A DNA stretch of 53,648 bases, from assembly GCA_037444305.1 (NCBI GenBank), contig JBBIMP010000037.1, positions 1-53,648 on the forward strand. Reading direction: 5' to 3'. Made by a program: the position numbers and the translations under genes. The notes under the pieces were generated by a model. That model saw nothing but the letters and a program-made list of their open reading frames with translations. It was not told the DNA's origin and searched no databases. This DNA comes from JBBIMP01 sp037444305. GTDB lineage: Bacteria; Acidobacteriota; UBA6911. Positions 32,504 to 43,680 of this stretch are shown here, in pieces (the first letter of the stretch is position 1; each line of letters starts with the position of its first letter).

Positions 32504-35296
32504 TCAGTTTCCGCTCAGCCGGACCTTTTCGGCCTTGCCATAGTAGATGCCGTTGAAGAGGAATTTGAAGGTCCCGTGCGGCTGCGCGCGAAACGCGATC
32601 TCGGGGCCGAACAGAAACACCTTCCCCTTATCGACATCCGCCTCGATCACGGCCACGCCCTGGTCGAGGTGGTTCTGGCCCCAGGCCCACCCGCTGACGA
32701 GCGGCGCGGGGCTGTCAAACCAGGCCACGGCCCTCACACCCTGCGCCCCGGCCTCGGGCTCGAGGCGGAAGGTGGGGCTGTTCTGGAAGAAGACATTCAC
32801 CCGCTCCGGCAGGCCGTAGGCCAGCGGGCTTGCGCCCTCGACCCGGGCTTTGAGGAGGGATCCGGGGACATAATACTTTTCCCGCGGCAGCGGCCGCTCG
32901 GTGCCGTCGGGCCTCTTTTCCAGGAGTGCATTCCGCACCGGCAGGCCGAGGTGCGTCGCAAGGCTGGTGGAGCTTCCAATGGTCAGGATCGCGCCGCCAT
33001 CCTGCAGGAACTTCTTGAGCTGCGGGATGGTCTTTCCGGCGGTGATCTCCCCGACCCGGTCCTGGTATTCCGCGGGGACGTTCGCCGGCTGCGGCGAAAA
33101 GCCCCCGCGCATGCCGCCTTCTTCCTCGGACATCGTTGCGGGCGGAATGGCGCCGGTGACAAAGACAAGGACGTCGAACTTCGACGACAGGTTGCCGGCA
33201 TCCAGCGCGGGCGCGTAGACGACCTCGAAAGGAAAATCGAACTGCTCGAACAGCCAGCGGGTCCACCCCGACGGCATCGACCCGCCGTAGCGGTCCCACA
33301 GCCCGATGCGCACAGGCTTCAGCTTCAGCGCTTCTCCGGCGGGCTTGCGGTTGATGCCCGTGAACTCGAGCCCCAGCTCGGCCGCCAGTTTCTGGACCGC
33401 GGGTCCCGTGGAGGCCTTGGCCGGGATGTAGATAGTCCCCGCAGGGTGCGTCCCGGAGCCGGCCGCGAGCCTTTCGCCCAGCCAGTAGACTTCCTCGCCG
33501 GCGGCCAGCAGCCGGTTGACGGCGATGAAGGAGTCGTTGACCTGGTGGCTCAGCAGGAATCCGACCGCGCCGTTCGCGCCGGTTACTCTGCCGGCGGGCA
33601 CGGCGGCCAGACCGGAGATTTTCTCGAACGGGCCGTCAAAGCCGTCCAGGATCCGCTCAAACTCCACCCCCATCTGCAGCGCAAGCGTCCAGCCGGCGCT
33701 GTCATACGGCGGCCGGGGCGGGCCGCCCGGGTAGGGAATGTCGTTCGGGTGATCCTGGGGCTCGAACGAATCCATGATGTGCGGCCGGAAGGCCTGCGCC
33801 GCCTTCACGACGAACGATCCTGCGGGGTAGGTTTTGTTCCCTACGCGAAACTCGCCCGTGGCCTTGTGCACCACGATCCCGTTCTTGATGAGCGCGTTGA
33901 CGAACTTGGTGGCGGTGTGGAAGTCTGCCTGATTGGCGGGCAGGATGTACCCCCGGGGATCGCGGGCGGCGGGATCCTTCAGCATTTCGTAGTACTTGGC
34001 CTGTGCGCCGGCGCCACGGCCGCGCTCCGCGGTTGCCTGCCCCCGGTCTCTGGCAATCGCCTCCTCCACGGCGGCGATCATCTTCGGCCGCACCGTCCAC
34101 GTGTCCCGGCTCCCCTTCTGGATGGAATTCCGCCCCATCTGATAGATGTTGTAGAGAAAGTCCTCGCGGTATTTCGCGGCGACATCCATTACCGCCCGGT
34201 TGGCGGTGACCGAGTAGTCGATCGACTGGCGGAAGTGCCAGCGCTGCGGCGCCACAGGATAGGGCAGGTCGCCGCGGGGGAGCTGCGTCTGCGGCAGGAA
34301 GCCGATGTTCATCGGCGTGGGGTTGCCGATCGTCTCCGTCAGCAGCCCGATCATGTTGTGGAAATAGGCCGTGGTCCGCAGCCCGCCGTTCCACCAGGTG
34401 GAGTAGCTCGCCCCCGAGCGCATGGTGGCGCCGGGCTTCCCCTCGGCGACGAACCGGCTGTGCATCGCGGCGCCGACCAGGTCGAGCTGCATCGGGATGA
34501 GCGGATCGTAGTAGTAGTTGAACGGGTCGCGGAACGGCGGGGCGAAGAGGACGGTGCCCGCAGGGCCCGTCTGGTGGTGGTTGTAGATGATCTGCGGGAA
34601 CCACTCGTGATAGAAGACCCGGTTCACGGCCTCGGTTTCCGGCTGCGTCGTCATGTAGAAATCGCGGTTGTTGTCGTGCCCGATGTACTTCTGATAGAGC
34701 CGCGGGAGTCCGCCGGTGGACCGCCTCGTCGGCTCCGGCTCCCTCATGTACCAGCCGGCGATCAGGTCCATGCCGTCGGGATTGGTGATGGCCGCGAGCA
34801 GGATGACGTCGTCGAGCAGGCGGAGCGTCTCCCGGTCGTTCATGCTGACCATCTGGTAGACCATCTCGATGAGCTGCTGCGCACCCAGGACCTCCGTGGC
34901 GTGCAGCCCGCCGTCGATCCAGACCACCGCCTTGCCCTCCCGCGCCAATGCCCGGGCCTGCTCGTCGTTCAGCCCTTCGGCCAGCGCCAGCCTCTTCGAG
35001 ATATCTCTGTAGCGCGCCAGCTGTTTATGGTTCTCGGGCGACGTGACAATGGCCATCTTCATGGTGCGGCCTTCGGCGGTCTTTCCGATGTCCACCAGGC
35101 TCATCCGCTCGGATTCGCGGTCCAGCCTGTTCCAGTATTCGACCATTTGGGTATAGCTGATGAGCTGGTAGTCGGCTCCGATCTCAAAGCCGAATTGCTC
35201 CTTGGGGGAAGTGACCTTTCCCTGGGCGGTCAGCGAGAGGGAGACCGCCATGAGGGAAAGGAGCAGCGCGACAGACATCCTTTTTCTTGTCTCCAC
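32504..35296 (-). CDS. Secreted M14-family zinc carboxypeptidase
   Basis: 930 residues from the GTG at 35296 (AGGA 6 nt upstream), with a signal peptide METRKRMSVALLLSLMAV. The M14 domain spans about 40-400: GKTAEGRTM, then the zinc pair in GGLHATEVLGAQ (HxxE), NPDGMD for substrate binding and NHHQTG with the third zinc His. The long C-terminal half contains what looks like a class I glutamine amidotransferase-like or flavodoxin-like fold (FDVLVFVTG, ILTIGSS) often appended to large M14 peptidases. Probably exported to digest peptides or modify wall peptides. About 190 bp without a visible gene separate it from purL. Confidence 0.85.
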   Translation of the reverse strand: METRKRMSVALLLSLMAVSLSLTAQGKVTSPKEQFGFEIGADYQLISYTQMVEYWNRLDRESERMSLVDIGKTAEGRTMKMAIVTSPENHKQLARYRDISKRLALAEGLNDEQARALAREGKAVVWIDGGLHATEVLGAQQLIEMVYQMVSMNDRETLRLLDDVILLAAITNPDGMDLIAGWYMREPEPTRRSTGGLPRLYQKYIGHDNNRDFYMTTQPETEAVNRVFYHEWFPQIIYNHHQTGPAGTVLFAPPFRDPFNYYYDPLIPMQLDLVGAAMHSRFVAEGKPGATMRSGASYSTWWNGGLRTTAYFHNMIGLLTETIGNPTPMNIGFLPQTQLPRGDLPYPVAPQRWHFRQSIDYSVTANRAVMDVAAKYREDFLYNIYQMGRNSIQKGSRDTWTVRPKMIAAVEEAIARDRGQATAERGRGAGAQAKYYEMLKDPAARDPRGYILPANQADFHTATKFVNALIKNGIVVHKATGEFRVGNKTYPAGSFVVKAAQAFRPHIMDSFEPQDHPNDIPYPGGPPRPPYDSAGWTLALQMGVEFERILDGFDGPFEKISGLAAVPAGRVTGANGAVGFLLSHQVNDSFIAVNRLLAAGEEVYWLGERLAAGSGTHPAGTIYIPAKASTGPAVQKLAAELGLEFTGINRKPAGEALKLKPVRIGLWDRYGGSMPSGWTRWLFEQFDFPFEVVYAPALDAGNLSSKFDVLVFVTGAIPPATMSEEEGGMRGGFSPQPANVPAEYQDRVGEITAGKTIPQLKKFLQDGGAILTIGSSTSLATHLGLPVRNALLEKRPDGTERPLPREKYYVPGSLLKARVEGASPLAYGLPERVNVFFQNSPTFRLEPEAGAQGVRAVAWFDSPAPLVSGWAWGQNHLDQGVAVIEADVDKGKVFLFGPEIAFRAQPHGTFKFLFNGIYYGKAEKVRLSGN

Positions 35297-35488
35297 GGCC
35301 TGGTCCTTTCTTTGTTAGGCAAATAACTGCATCGCAAGCGCGCGCCTCAAAACAGCGCCGGTGATCCTGTGTCCCGCGCAGCGGCCCGGGGCCCTGCAGA
35401 CACGACCCCTGACGGGCATTACGTCCGGCCGCCGCCTCTGTTTCGAGGCCGGCCGGGGGTGTCGGCGTGCGGCGGAGGGCGGCCGCCG

Positions 35489-38400
35489 TCAGGCGCTCCG
35501 GTTCTTCTCGCACCACTGCCGCGCGTTCTGGAAAATCCTCAGCCAGGGCGAGGCCTGAAGCGAATGCCGCCATGCCTCCGGCATCCAGGGCCACTGCCAT
35601 TTCAGGAAGGCGCGCTCCGGGTGGGGCATCATGGCCAGATGCCTCCCGTCCGGGGAGCAGAGCGCCGTGATCCCCAGCACGGAGCTGTTGGGGTTGAAGG
35701 GATATTCTTCCGTGGGCTCTCCGGCGTCGTCCACCAACCGGATCGGGGTGAGGGCCTGTGCCTGCGCCTCCGCCAGGATCTGCGGATCCGGGCAATGGAG
35801 GCGCCCTTCGCCATTGGCCATCCAGACGCCCAGGACCGAGTCCGCCATGCCGCGAAGCATCAGCGCCGGGCTCGAAAAAATTTTCACCGCGACCCAGCGG
35901 GATTCGAAGCGCCCCGATGCGTTGCGGATGAACCGCGGCTGCCGTTCCTCCGCTATCCCTCTCCAGGGCACCCAGCCGAGCAACGCCATTAACTGGCAGC
36001 CGTTGCACACGCCGAGCGAGAAGGTGTCCGGGCGCGCATAGAATGCCTCGAATGCCTCCCGCAGCCGCGCGTTGAAACGGATGATCCCGGCCCAGCCCTT
36101 GGCGCTGTCGAGCACATCCGCGTACGAGAAGCCCCCGACGAAGACAATGCCCCGGAACGCCTCCAGCCCGGCATCGCCCGCGAGCAGGTCGGACATGGTG
36201 ACATCCCACGGCTCGAACCCGGCGGCGTAAAAGGCGGCGGTCATCTCGCGATCCCCGTTGCTCCCCTCCTCCCGCAGGATCGCAACCCGCGGTTTGTGCG
36301 CCCGCTGCAGGACCGCCGCGGGCGTGCTTTCGGGTTCGAACGAGAGGCGGTAGGACGGCGCTGCGCGTCCGTGGGTCTTCGCCTGTTGGCCGGCGGAGGC
36401 CGGATTCATCTGCAGCCGCTCGATCTGATCGCTGGTCTCCTCCCACCAGGACAACAGCGTTTCCGTGGGAGCCTCGATCTCCACCCGCCCCGCGCGGGAC
36501 AACTTCACGCGGCGCCCCCTCCGCGTGGAACCCAGCAGGGCGAAGGGGACGCCCGCGTCCCGGAGGCGCGCGCAGATTGCATCCTGGTCTCCGGGCAGGT
36601 ATTCCAGCACCAGCCCGAGTTCCTCGGCGAAGAGGAACGGAAGGATGTCCGCCCCGTCCGGCACGCCGATATCCAGCCCGCAGTTGCCTGCGAGGGCCAT
36701 CTCCACCACCGCAGCTGCCAGACCGCCGTCGCTCCGGTCGTGCCCGGCCAGCACCCGCTCTTCCCCGATCAGTTCCTGGACGCACTGAAATGCCCGTTTG
36801 AGCAGGCCGGCGTCCTCGACGTCGGGGCAGTCGGCGCCGATCTGGCCCAGCGCCTGCGCGAGCGCGGACCCGCCCAGGCGGCTCCTTCCCGGCGCCAGGT
36901 CGATGAGCAGCAACCGGCTCTCCCCCGGCCGCTTGAGGTCGGGGGTGACGACCCGCGTGATATCCGGCATCGACGCGTAGGCGGAAACGACCACCTGACC
37001 CGGCGCCTTGACCGTTTCGTCGCCGACCCTGGCCGCCATGGACAGGCTGTCCTTGCCGCCGTCGGCGGCGATGCCGACGGCAACCATCAGGTCCCGCAGC
37101 GCGTTCGCCGCGTCGTACAGCGCCGCGCCTTCTCCCGGCGCTTTCGCCGCCCACATCCAGTTGACCGAGCACTTTATGTGGGAGATGTCCGAAATGCGCG
37201 CCCAGACGATGTTGGTCAGCGCTTCGCCCACGGCCATGCGCGCGCCGGCGGCCGCATCGACCAGCGTTTTCAGGGGTTGTTCCCCGATCGCCAGCGCCGC
37301 GCCGGTCAGGCTGAAATGGCTCTGCGCAATCACGGCGACATCGGAGACCGGCAGCTGCAGCGGTCCGCAGCACTGCTGGCGCGCCACCAGGCCCGTCACG
37401 CTGCGGTCGACCTTCCGCACAAGGAAGCCCTTGGATCCGACCGCAGGCAGGCGGAAGACAAGTTGCAGCGCCCGCTCCAAGGTCAGGTCGGCGGGCAGCT
37501 CCAGCGGCGCAAGTGCCGGTGGAATCCGTTCGAGGCGGAAAACCTTCTGGGGAATGTTTGTGAGGATCGGCTCCAGCTCCAGGTCGACCGGCGTCGAATC
37601 ATCCCGGCTGTCGTGCACCACGATGCGACCGTCCCCCGTGATCTCCCCCAGCACCTCGCAGGGTACCTTTTCCCGGCGGCAGATCTCCCGGAATTGCCCG
37701 ATCCGGTCCGGCCTGAGCAGAAGCGCATTCCGCTCCTGGTATTCGGCCCCCCATATCTCGCGCACCGACATGGTCCGGTCTCCGAGCCTGATGTTGCGGA
37801 TGTCGATGCGGCCGCCGGCCGGGGCGACCAGCTCGGTGACCACGTTGCAGGGCCCGCCCGCCCCCTGGTCGTGAATGCTGACGATCGGATTCTCTTCCCC
37901 CATTTCCACGCACGCGCGGATGACCCGGTTCAGCTTCTGCTCCATCTCCGCATCGCCGCGCTGCACGGCGGAAAAGTCGAGCTCCTCGAGGTTCTCCCCC
38001 TGGATCATGCTCGAGGCCGAGCCGCCGCCAATGCCTATGCGGTAAGCCGGGCCGCCGATCTGGACGATCAGCATCCCTCGCTCCTGCGCTTCCTTTGCGC
38101 GGTGCCGCGCGTCGATCTGGCCGACGCCGCCGGTGAACATGATCGGCTTGATCCACTCGCGCCGGCTGCCGTCCGGCAGGCGAAGGCCGAAGGAGCGGGC
38201 AAATCCCTGGATGACCGGTTCTCCGAACTTGTTCCCGTAGTCCGAGGCCCCGTCGCTTTCCCCGATCATTATCTGGAGAGGAGAGGCCAAGTTCGCAGGA
38301 TAGGCGAAGCCGGGCTCCTCGCCGGGTATGGCATGGCCGGGAATGTGCAGATTGCCGGTGCAGTAGCCTGCTGTGCCCGCGACCACCAGCGCCCCGCGGC

Positions 38401-39310
38401 CGGTGGCCTGGACATCGCGGATGCGTCCGCCCGTCCCCGTCTCGGCCCCCGGGAACGGGGCCACGCCGCTCGGGAAGTTGTGGGTCTCGGCGGTGAAGAT
38501 GATGTCGTACCGGCCCCGCCACGGGACGAACCGGGAGCTTTTCCCGGGGCACCCGGGGATGATGGTGGAGATTTCGTAGCCACTTATGGCGCTCGAATTG
38601 TCCTTGAAGGCGATGACGCTGTTGGACGGATTGGCGGCGAGGGAGGACTTGATGATCCCCAGCAGCGTTTCCGGCGCCTCCTGCCCGCCGATCACCAGCT
38701 TGCCCCGGAAGAACCAGTGCCGGGAGTGCTCGCTGTTGGCCTGGGCGAGCTGAAAGCACTCCACGTCTGTGGGATTGCGCCGGAAGCCCTTCACGAACAG
38801 GTTGTGGTAGAACTCCAGGTCCCAGGCATCCATGCCGAGGCCCATTTCCCGGTTGATCCTGCCGAGCGCCTCGATCCCTTCTTCCAGCAGCGGGACCGCG
38901 CGGACCTCTTCCGGCACGATCCCCGGGTCGAAGGTGTCGATCGGCGAGGGGTAGAGACACTCGGTCATCCGGTCGTGGTGCCCTGCGACAAACCGGTTCA
39001 GGTCGCGGTCCGGCGCGATCAGCCACCGCCGAGCCTTCTCGATCCGCACGACGCTGTCCACGTTGCAGGCGCGGCAGATCGAGACCGCGTTGGTCGAAAA
39101 AGCCGTTTCGAAGTTGAGGCGGGGGCCGATCTCTACTACGGCGCCTTCGCCGACGGGGAGCAGGGATTCGTCTGCGAAGTTCCCGGGCTCGAAGGTCTCT
39201 GCCAGAAGCCACCGCAGAACCCGGAGATCCTTCTCCTCCAGGCGCCCGGAGTGCTCGACATAGAAACAGGTCTCAATCCCTTCGCCGGCCAGACGATAAA
39301 AACGCCTCAT
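35489..39310 (-). CDS. purL: Phosphoribosylformylglycinamidine synthase, single-chain type
   Basis: 1,273 residues from the ATG at 39310 (GGTGGAG just upstream); ATG 39325 is a possible alternative and the frame stays open further. Full-length large PurL converts FGAR, ATP and glutamine to FGAM in purine synthesis. The synthetase half shows FTAETHNFPSGVAPFPGAETGTG-type substrate residues (split here as TAETHNFPSG and PGAETGTG), IGGGSASSM and DGGKDSLSM. The C-terminal glutaminase has Cys in GVCNGCQLM and His-Pro-Glu in PHPERAF. Many bacteria use a split PurL/PurQ/PurS; the fused form occurs in Proteobacteria, Bacteroidota and some others. Divergent from rpsA. Confidence 0.95.
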   Translation of the reverse strand: MRRFYRLAGEGIETCFYVEHSGRLEEKDLRVLRWLLAETFEPGNFADESLLPVGEGAVVEIGPRLNFETAFSTNAVSICRACNVDSVVRIEKARRWLIAPDRDLNRFVAGHHDRMTECLYPSPIDTFDPGIVPEEVRAVPLLEEGIEALGRINREMGLGMDAWDLEFYHNLFVKGFRRNPTDVECFQLAQANSEHSRHWFFRGKLVIGGQEAPETLLGIIKSSLAANPSNSVIAFKDNSSAISGYEISTIIPGCPGKSSRFVPWRGRYDIIFTAETHNFPSGVAPFPGAETGTGGRIRDVQATGRGALVVAGTAGYCTGNLHIPGHAIPGEEPGFAYPANLASPLQIMIGESDGASDYGNKFGEPVIQGFARSFGLRLPDGSRREWIKPIMFTGGVGQIDARHRAKEAQERGMLIVQIGGPAYRIGIGGGSASSMIQGENLEELDFSAVQRGDAEMEQKLNRVIRACVEMGEENPIVSIHDQGAGGPCNVVTELVAPAGGRIDIRNIRLGDRTMSVREIWGAEYQERNALLLRPDRIGQFREICRREKVPCEVLGEITGDGRIVVHDSRDDSTPVDLELEPILTNIPQKVFRLERIPPALAPLELPADLTLERALQLVFRLPAVGSKGFLVRKVDRSVTGLVARQQCCGPLQLPVSDVAVIAQSHFSLTGAALAIGEQPLKTLVDAAAGARMAVGEALTNIVWARISDISHIKCSVNWMWAAKAPGEGAALYDAANALRDLMVAVGIAADGGKDSLSMAARVGDETVKAPGQVVVSAYASMPDITRVVTPDLKRPGESRLLLIDLAPGRSRLGGSALAQALGQIGADCPDVEDAGLLKRAFQCVQELIGEERVLAGHDRSDGGLAAAVVEMALAGNCGLDIGVPDGADILPFLFAEELGLVLEYLPGDQDAICARLRDAGVPFALLGSTRRGRRVKLSRAGRVEIEAPTETLLSWWEETSDQIERLQMNPASAGQQAKTHGRAAPSYRLSFEPESTPAAVLQRAHKPRVAILREEGSNGDREMTAAFYAAGFEPWDVTMSDLLAGDAGLEAFRGIVFVGGFSYADVLDSAKGWAGIIRFNARLREAFEAFYARPDTFSLGVCNGCQLMALLGWVPWRGIAEERQPRFIRNASGRFESRWVAVKIFSSPALMLRGMADSVLGVWMANGEGRLHCPDPQILAEAQAQALTPIRLVDDAGEPTEEYPFNPNSSVLGITALCSPDGRHLAMMPHPERAFLKWQWPWMPEAWRHSLQASPWLRIFQNARQWCEKNRSA

Positions 39311-39513
39311 TCGCTCCACCCGCATTTCGGTGATGCACACGTGAGAAGCATTTCTATCGCAGAGAGGGGTGGCGGGCAAGCCCGAATTCCGGAGGTTTTG
39401 GTGGTGCCGGGGCGCGATCCGCCTCGGCCATCCTCCGCCGGCACCGCATCCGAGCGTATCGCAAACCTCGGAGGAGCCCGCCGCCGGGCCCATAAATTCC
39501 ACACTATCAACAC

Positions 39514-39543
39514 TTGACATTGATCCCGCGCGGGGGGTATAAA
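39514..39543 (+). promoter_or_regulatory. Sigma70-type promoter of rpsA
   Basis: TTGACA at 39514-39519 and TATAAA at 39538-39543, spaced 18 bp, in the purL-rpsA divergent region. This is the best consensus promoter in the window. Transcription would start near 39550 and give a leader of about 175 nt. The promoter lies just inside the longest possible N-terminal extension of purL, which supports the shorter purL start. Confidence 0.75.
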
Positions 39544-39683
39544 GAACAGCTTATATTTCTAGTGAATGCAAGGAATGACACTCTTTGGACCTACAGCAGC
39601 AATACCGTCGGCAACCACCCGATAAGCTGTTTCTGTCCCGCCAGACAACGTCATCCTTCTTAAGCTTAAATACAAGATCCCTC

Positions 39684-39703
39684 GCAGGTTCCCTACAACC
39701 TGC
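39684..39703 (+). promoter_or_regulatory. Hairpin in the rpsA leader
   Basis: GCAGGTT CCCTAC AACCTGC is a perfect 7-bp stem with a 6-base loop, ending about 10 bases before the AAGGAGG ribosome binding site of rpsA. S1 autoregulates its own translation in Escherichia coli through leader structure, so a similar role is possible. A palindrome TTAAGCTTAA lies just upstream at about 39659-39668. Confidence 0.4.
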
Positions 39704-39726
39704 ACGGGTAAATTAAGGAGGTAGGG

Positions 39727-41517
<1,791 letters not shown>

Positions 41518-41539
41518 GGCTGCTTTTAGGCAGGTGAAA

Positions 41540-42445
41540 ATGCGGGACCGACGGTCCAACTTGCTGCTATGGCTGGTTGTCGGGGGGGGAGCGCTGCTGT
41601 TCTTCGTGCTCTCCCTGCTGGCGCTGGGCTTCTACGTCTCGCGCGAGGGCGGTCCCGCCTTCTCCCTCTCCGGCAATCAGGTCGCAGTGCTGGACCTCGA
41701 GGGGATCATCTTCGATGCGAAGGAATTCAACAGCCAACTGAAGGAGTACGGCCGCCATGCCGGCGTCAAGGCGATCGTGCTCCGGATCAACTCCCCGGGC
41801 GGCGGCGTCGCCGCCTCCCAGGAAGCCCACGAAGCCGTGCGCAAGCTCCGCGCGGAAACCGGAAAAAAGGTGGTCGTGAGCATGGCCTCGGTGGCCGCCT
41901 CCGGCGGCTACTACATCGCCTGCGCCGCCGACCGGATCTTCGCCAATCCCGGCTCGATCACGGGCAGCATCGGCGTGATCGCCGAGTGGTACAATTACGG
42001 GGACCTGCTCCGCTGGGCCAAAATGCAGAGCGTCGTGATAAAGAGCGGTGAGTACAAGGATGCGGGTTCGCCCACGCGCCCCCTCACCGACGAGGAGAAA
42101 GCCTATTTCCAGAACCTGATCGACAACATGTACTCCCAGTTCGTGGCCGCTGTCGCCGCCAACCGCAACATGGAGGAGTCGCAGGTGCGCGGCCTGGCCG
42201 ACGGCAGGATCTTCACCGGACTCGAAGCGCTGGAAAACGGCCTCGTCGACGAACTCGGCACGCTGCAGGATGCCGTTGCCGCTGCGGCAAAGCTGGCGGG
42301 CATCCCCGGAGAGCCCAGGACGATTTCACCTCCGAAGAAGCGGCTGTCGATCCTCGATATCCTGCTCGGGGACGCCCGTTCCATCGTTCCGCTGAATCAC
42401 GACCGCTCCGAAGCACAGATCCGTTTTCAATATCTCTGGAGATGA
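41540..42445 (+). CDS. sppA: Signal peptide peptidase SppA, short form
   Basis: 301 residues from the ATG at 41540 (AGG just upstream). An N-terminal membrane anchor (LLLWLVVGGGALLFFVLSLL) is followed by a single ClpP/crotonase-type domain. The catalytic Ser is in VAASGGYY and the Lys in SGEYKDAGSP, as in the single-domain SppA of Bacillus. RINSPGGG marks the substrate cleft. It degrades cleaved signal peptides in the membrane. Its stop lies 6 bp before the HU gene. Confidence 0.92.
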   Translation: MRDRRSNLLLWLVVGGGALLFFVLSLLALGFYVSREGGPAFSLSGNQVAVLDLEGIIFDAKEFNSQLKEYGRHAGVKAIVLRINSPGGGVAASQEAHEAVRKLRAETGKKVVVSMASVAASGGYYIACAADRIFANPGSITGSIGVIAEWYNYGDLLRWAKMQSVVIKSGEYKDAGSPTRPLTDEEKAYFQNLIDNMYSQFVAAVAANRNMEESQVRGLADGRIFTGLEALENGLVDELGTLQDAVAAAAKLAGIPGEPRTISPPKKRLSILDILLGDARSIVPLNHDRSEAQIRFQYLWR

Positions 42446-42451
42446 GCCAAC

Positions 42452-42730
42452 ATGACTAAAGCCGATCTAGTAGAGGAAGTCGCCAACCAGGCCGACCTGA
42501 CCAAGAAGGACTCCGAGGTGATCGTCCAGACGGTGTTGGACAGCATTACAGAATCGCTCCAGCGCGGCGAAAAGATCGAGCTGCGCGGGTTCGGGTCCTT
42601 CCGGATCCGCCACCGCGCTTCCAGGCAGGGAAGAAACCCGAAAACCGGAACCGGCGTGGTCGTGCCGGCGAAGAAGGTCCCCTATTTCAAGCCCGGCAAG
42701 GAGATCAAGGATCTGATCAACCAGCAGTGA
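42452..42730 (+). CDS. HU/IHF-family DNA-binding protein
   Basis: 92 residues, normal for the family. Starts MTKADLVEEVANQADLTKK and has the DNA-binding arm signature GRNPKTGT with Pro in the kinking position, then VPYFKPGKEIKD. Forms dimers that bend DNA and organise the nucleoid. Whether it is HU or an IHF subunit cannot be told here. Its stop overlaps the start of the HIT gene (TGATG). Confidence 0.93.
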   Translation: MTKADLVEEVANQADLTKKDSEVIVQTVLDSITESLQRGEKIELRGFGSFRIRHRASRQGRNPKTGTGVVVPAKKVPYFKPGKEIKDLINQQ

Positions 42731-43224
42731 TGGACCGCCTCTGGACGCCCTGGCGCTACGAATACATCCGCGGCCTTGGCCGCACGGATTCCGGCTGCGT
42801 CTTCTGCCGGATCTGCTCGGAGGACCGCGACGAGGCAAACCTCGTCCTCCACCGGGGAGACCTCGCCTTCGTCCTCCTCAATCTCTTTCCCTACACCTCG
42901 GGGCACCTCATGGTCGTTCTCAACCGCCACATCTCGTTTCTATCCGACGCCGAACCCGATGAGCTGTACGCGCTGATGTCCCTGGCCCGCCAGTCCGAGC
43001 GCGCCCTGGCCGCCGAATACGAACCCGAAGGCTACAACCTCGGTCTCAACCTCGGCCGCGCCGCCGGCGCCGGCGTGGCGCACCACCTTCACCTGCACGT
43101 GCTGCCGCGCTGGACCGGGGATACGAATTTCGTATCCGTGATCTCCGAAACCCGCGTGCTGCCGGAGGACCTGAGCCAAACCTACCGGCGCCTTCTCCCC
43201 CACTTCCGCCCTGCTTCCGCTTGA
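42730..43224 (+). CDS. HIT-family nucleotide hydrolase/phosphorylase
   Basis: 164 residues from the ATG at 42730, overlapping the HU stop by one base. The histidine triad is HHLHLHVLPRW near residue 118, and CVFCRIC near residue 21 is half of a zinc site seen in Ap4A-phosphorylase-like HIT proteins. LNLFPYTSGHLMVV is the typical core strand. Acts on AMP-linked nucleotides; the exact substrate is unknown. End of the rpsA cluster. Confidence 0.9.
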   Translation: MDRLWTPWRYEYIRGLGRTDSGCVFCRICSEDRDEANLVLHRGDLAFVLLNLFPYTSGHLMVVLNRHISFLSDAEPDELYALMSLARQSERALAAEYEPEGYNLGLNLGRAAGAGVAHHLHLHVLPRWTGDTNFVSVISETRVLPEDLSQTYRRLLPHFRPASA

Positions 43225-43367
43225 TCCGGGTGTGCCCCAGGCGCCGCAGAGGCCCGTTTTGCGGTCAAAAATATCAAATTTCCTATTCGCAGCCGCGGCG
43301 CAGAACCGTTTGCTCGGCCGCCACTCTTTCAACCCCTGATTTCTTTGTCCCGCAAGCGCCTATTCGC

Positions 43368-43396
43368 CTGAAACCCGCTCCCATAAAGGGTTTCAG
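43368..43396 (+). terminator. Perfect 9-bp hairpin after the HIT gene
   Basis: CTGAAACCC (43368-43376) and GGGTTTCAG (43388-43396) surround an 11-base loop. A pyrimidine-rich stretch with T runs starts about 20 bases later (43417-43432). It may terminate the rpsA-HIT transcript; the distance to the T run makes a classical intrinsic terminator uncertain. Confidence 0.45.
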
Positions 43397-43432
43397 CCGA
43401 ATCTCCCGCGCAAAACTTTTTCTCTTTTTTTA

Positions 43433-43461
43433 TTGCACAGGAAAAAACCGTGTGCTACTTT
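43433..43461 (+). promoter_or_regulatory. Possible dnaA promoter
   Basis: TTGCAC at 43433-43438, 17-bp spacer, TACTTT at 43456-43461 preceded by TGC, an extended -10. It would give dnaA a leader of roughly 215 nt that contains the three DnaA boxes at 43586-43617. Confidence 0.5.
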
Positions 43462-43585
43462 GACCAACGTTGTTGAGTCGATTTGCTTCGCGCCGGCGGT
43501 CGAGGGTTCTCACCAGGCAATCCAAATAAAGCGATTTGTCGGGGGCAACAGGAACGGGGAATTTCTGTTGCTCGAGGGCTTTCTT

Positions 43586-43617
43586 TTTTCCACAGCTGTG
43601 GAAATGCCTGTGGAAAT
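43586..43617. promoter_or_regulatory. Three DnaA boxes upstream of dnaA
   Basis: TTTTCCACA at 43586-43594, and TGTGGAAAT at 43597-43605 and again at 43609-43617 (complement ATTTCCACA). Each is one mismatch from TTATNCACA or close to it, and they are packed in alternating orientation within 32 bp. Autoregulation of dnaA or part of a bipartite origin is the likely role. Confidence 0.65.
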
Positions 43618-43680
43618 CTCCGGCGCGGGCAGCCAGGTTTTTTCTTTTTTTCGTCTCGTTTCCCCTGGGCGTTGCGCACG

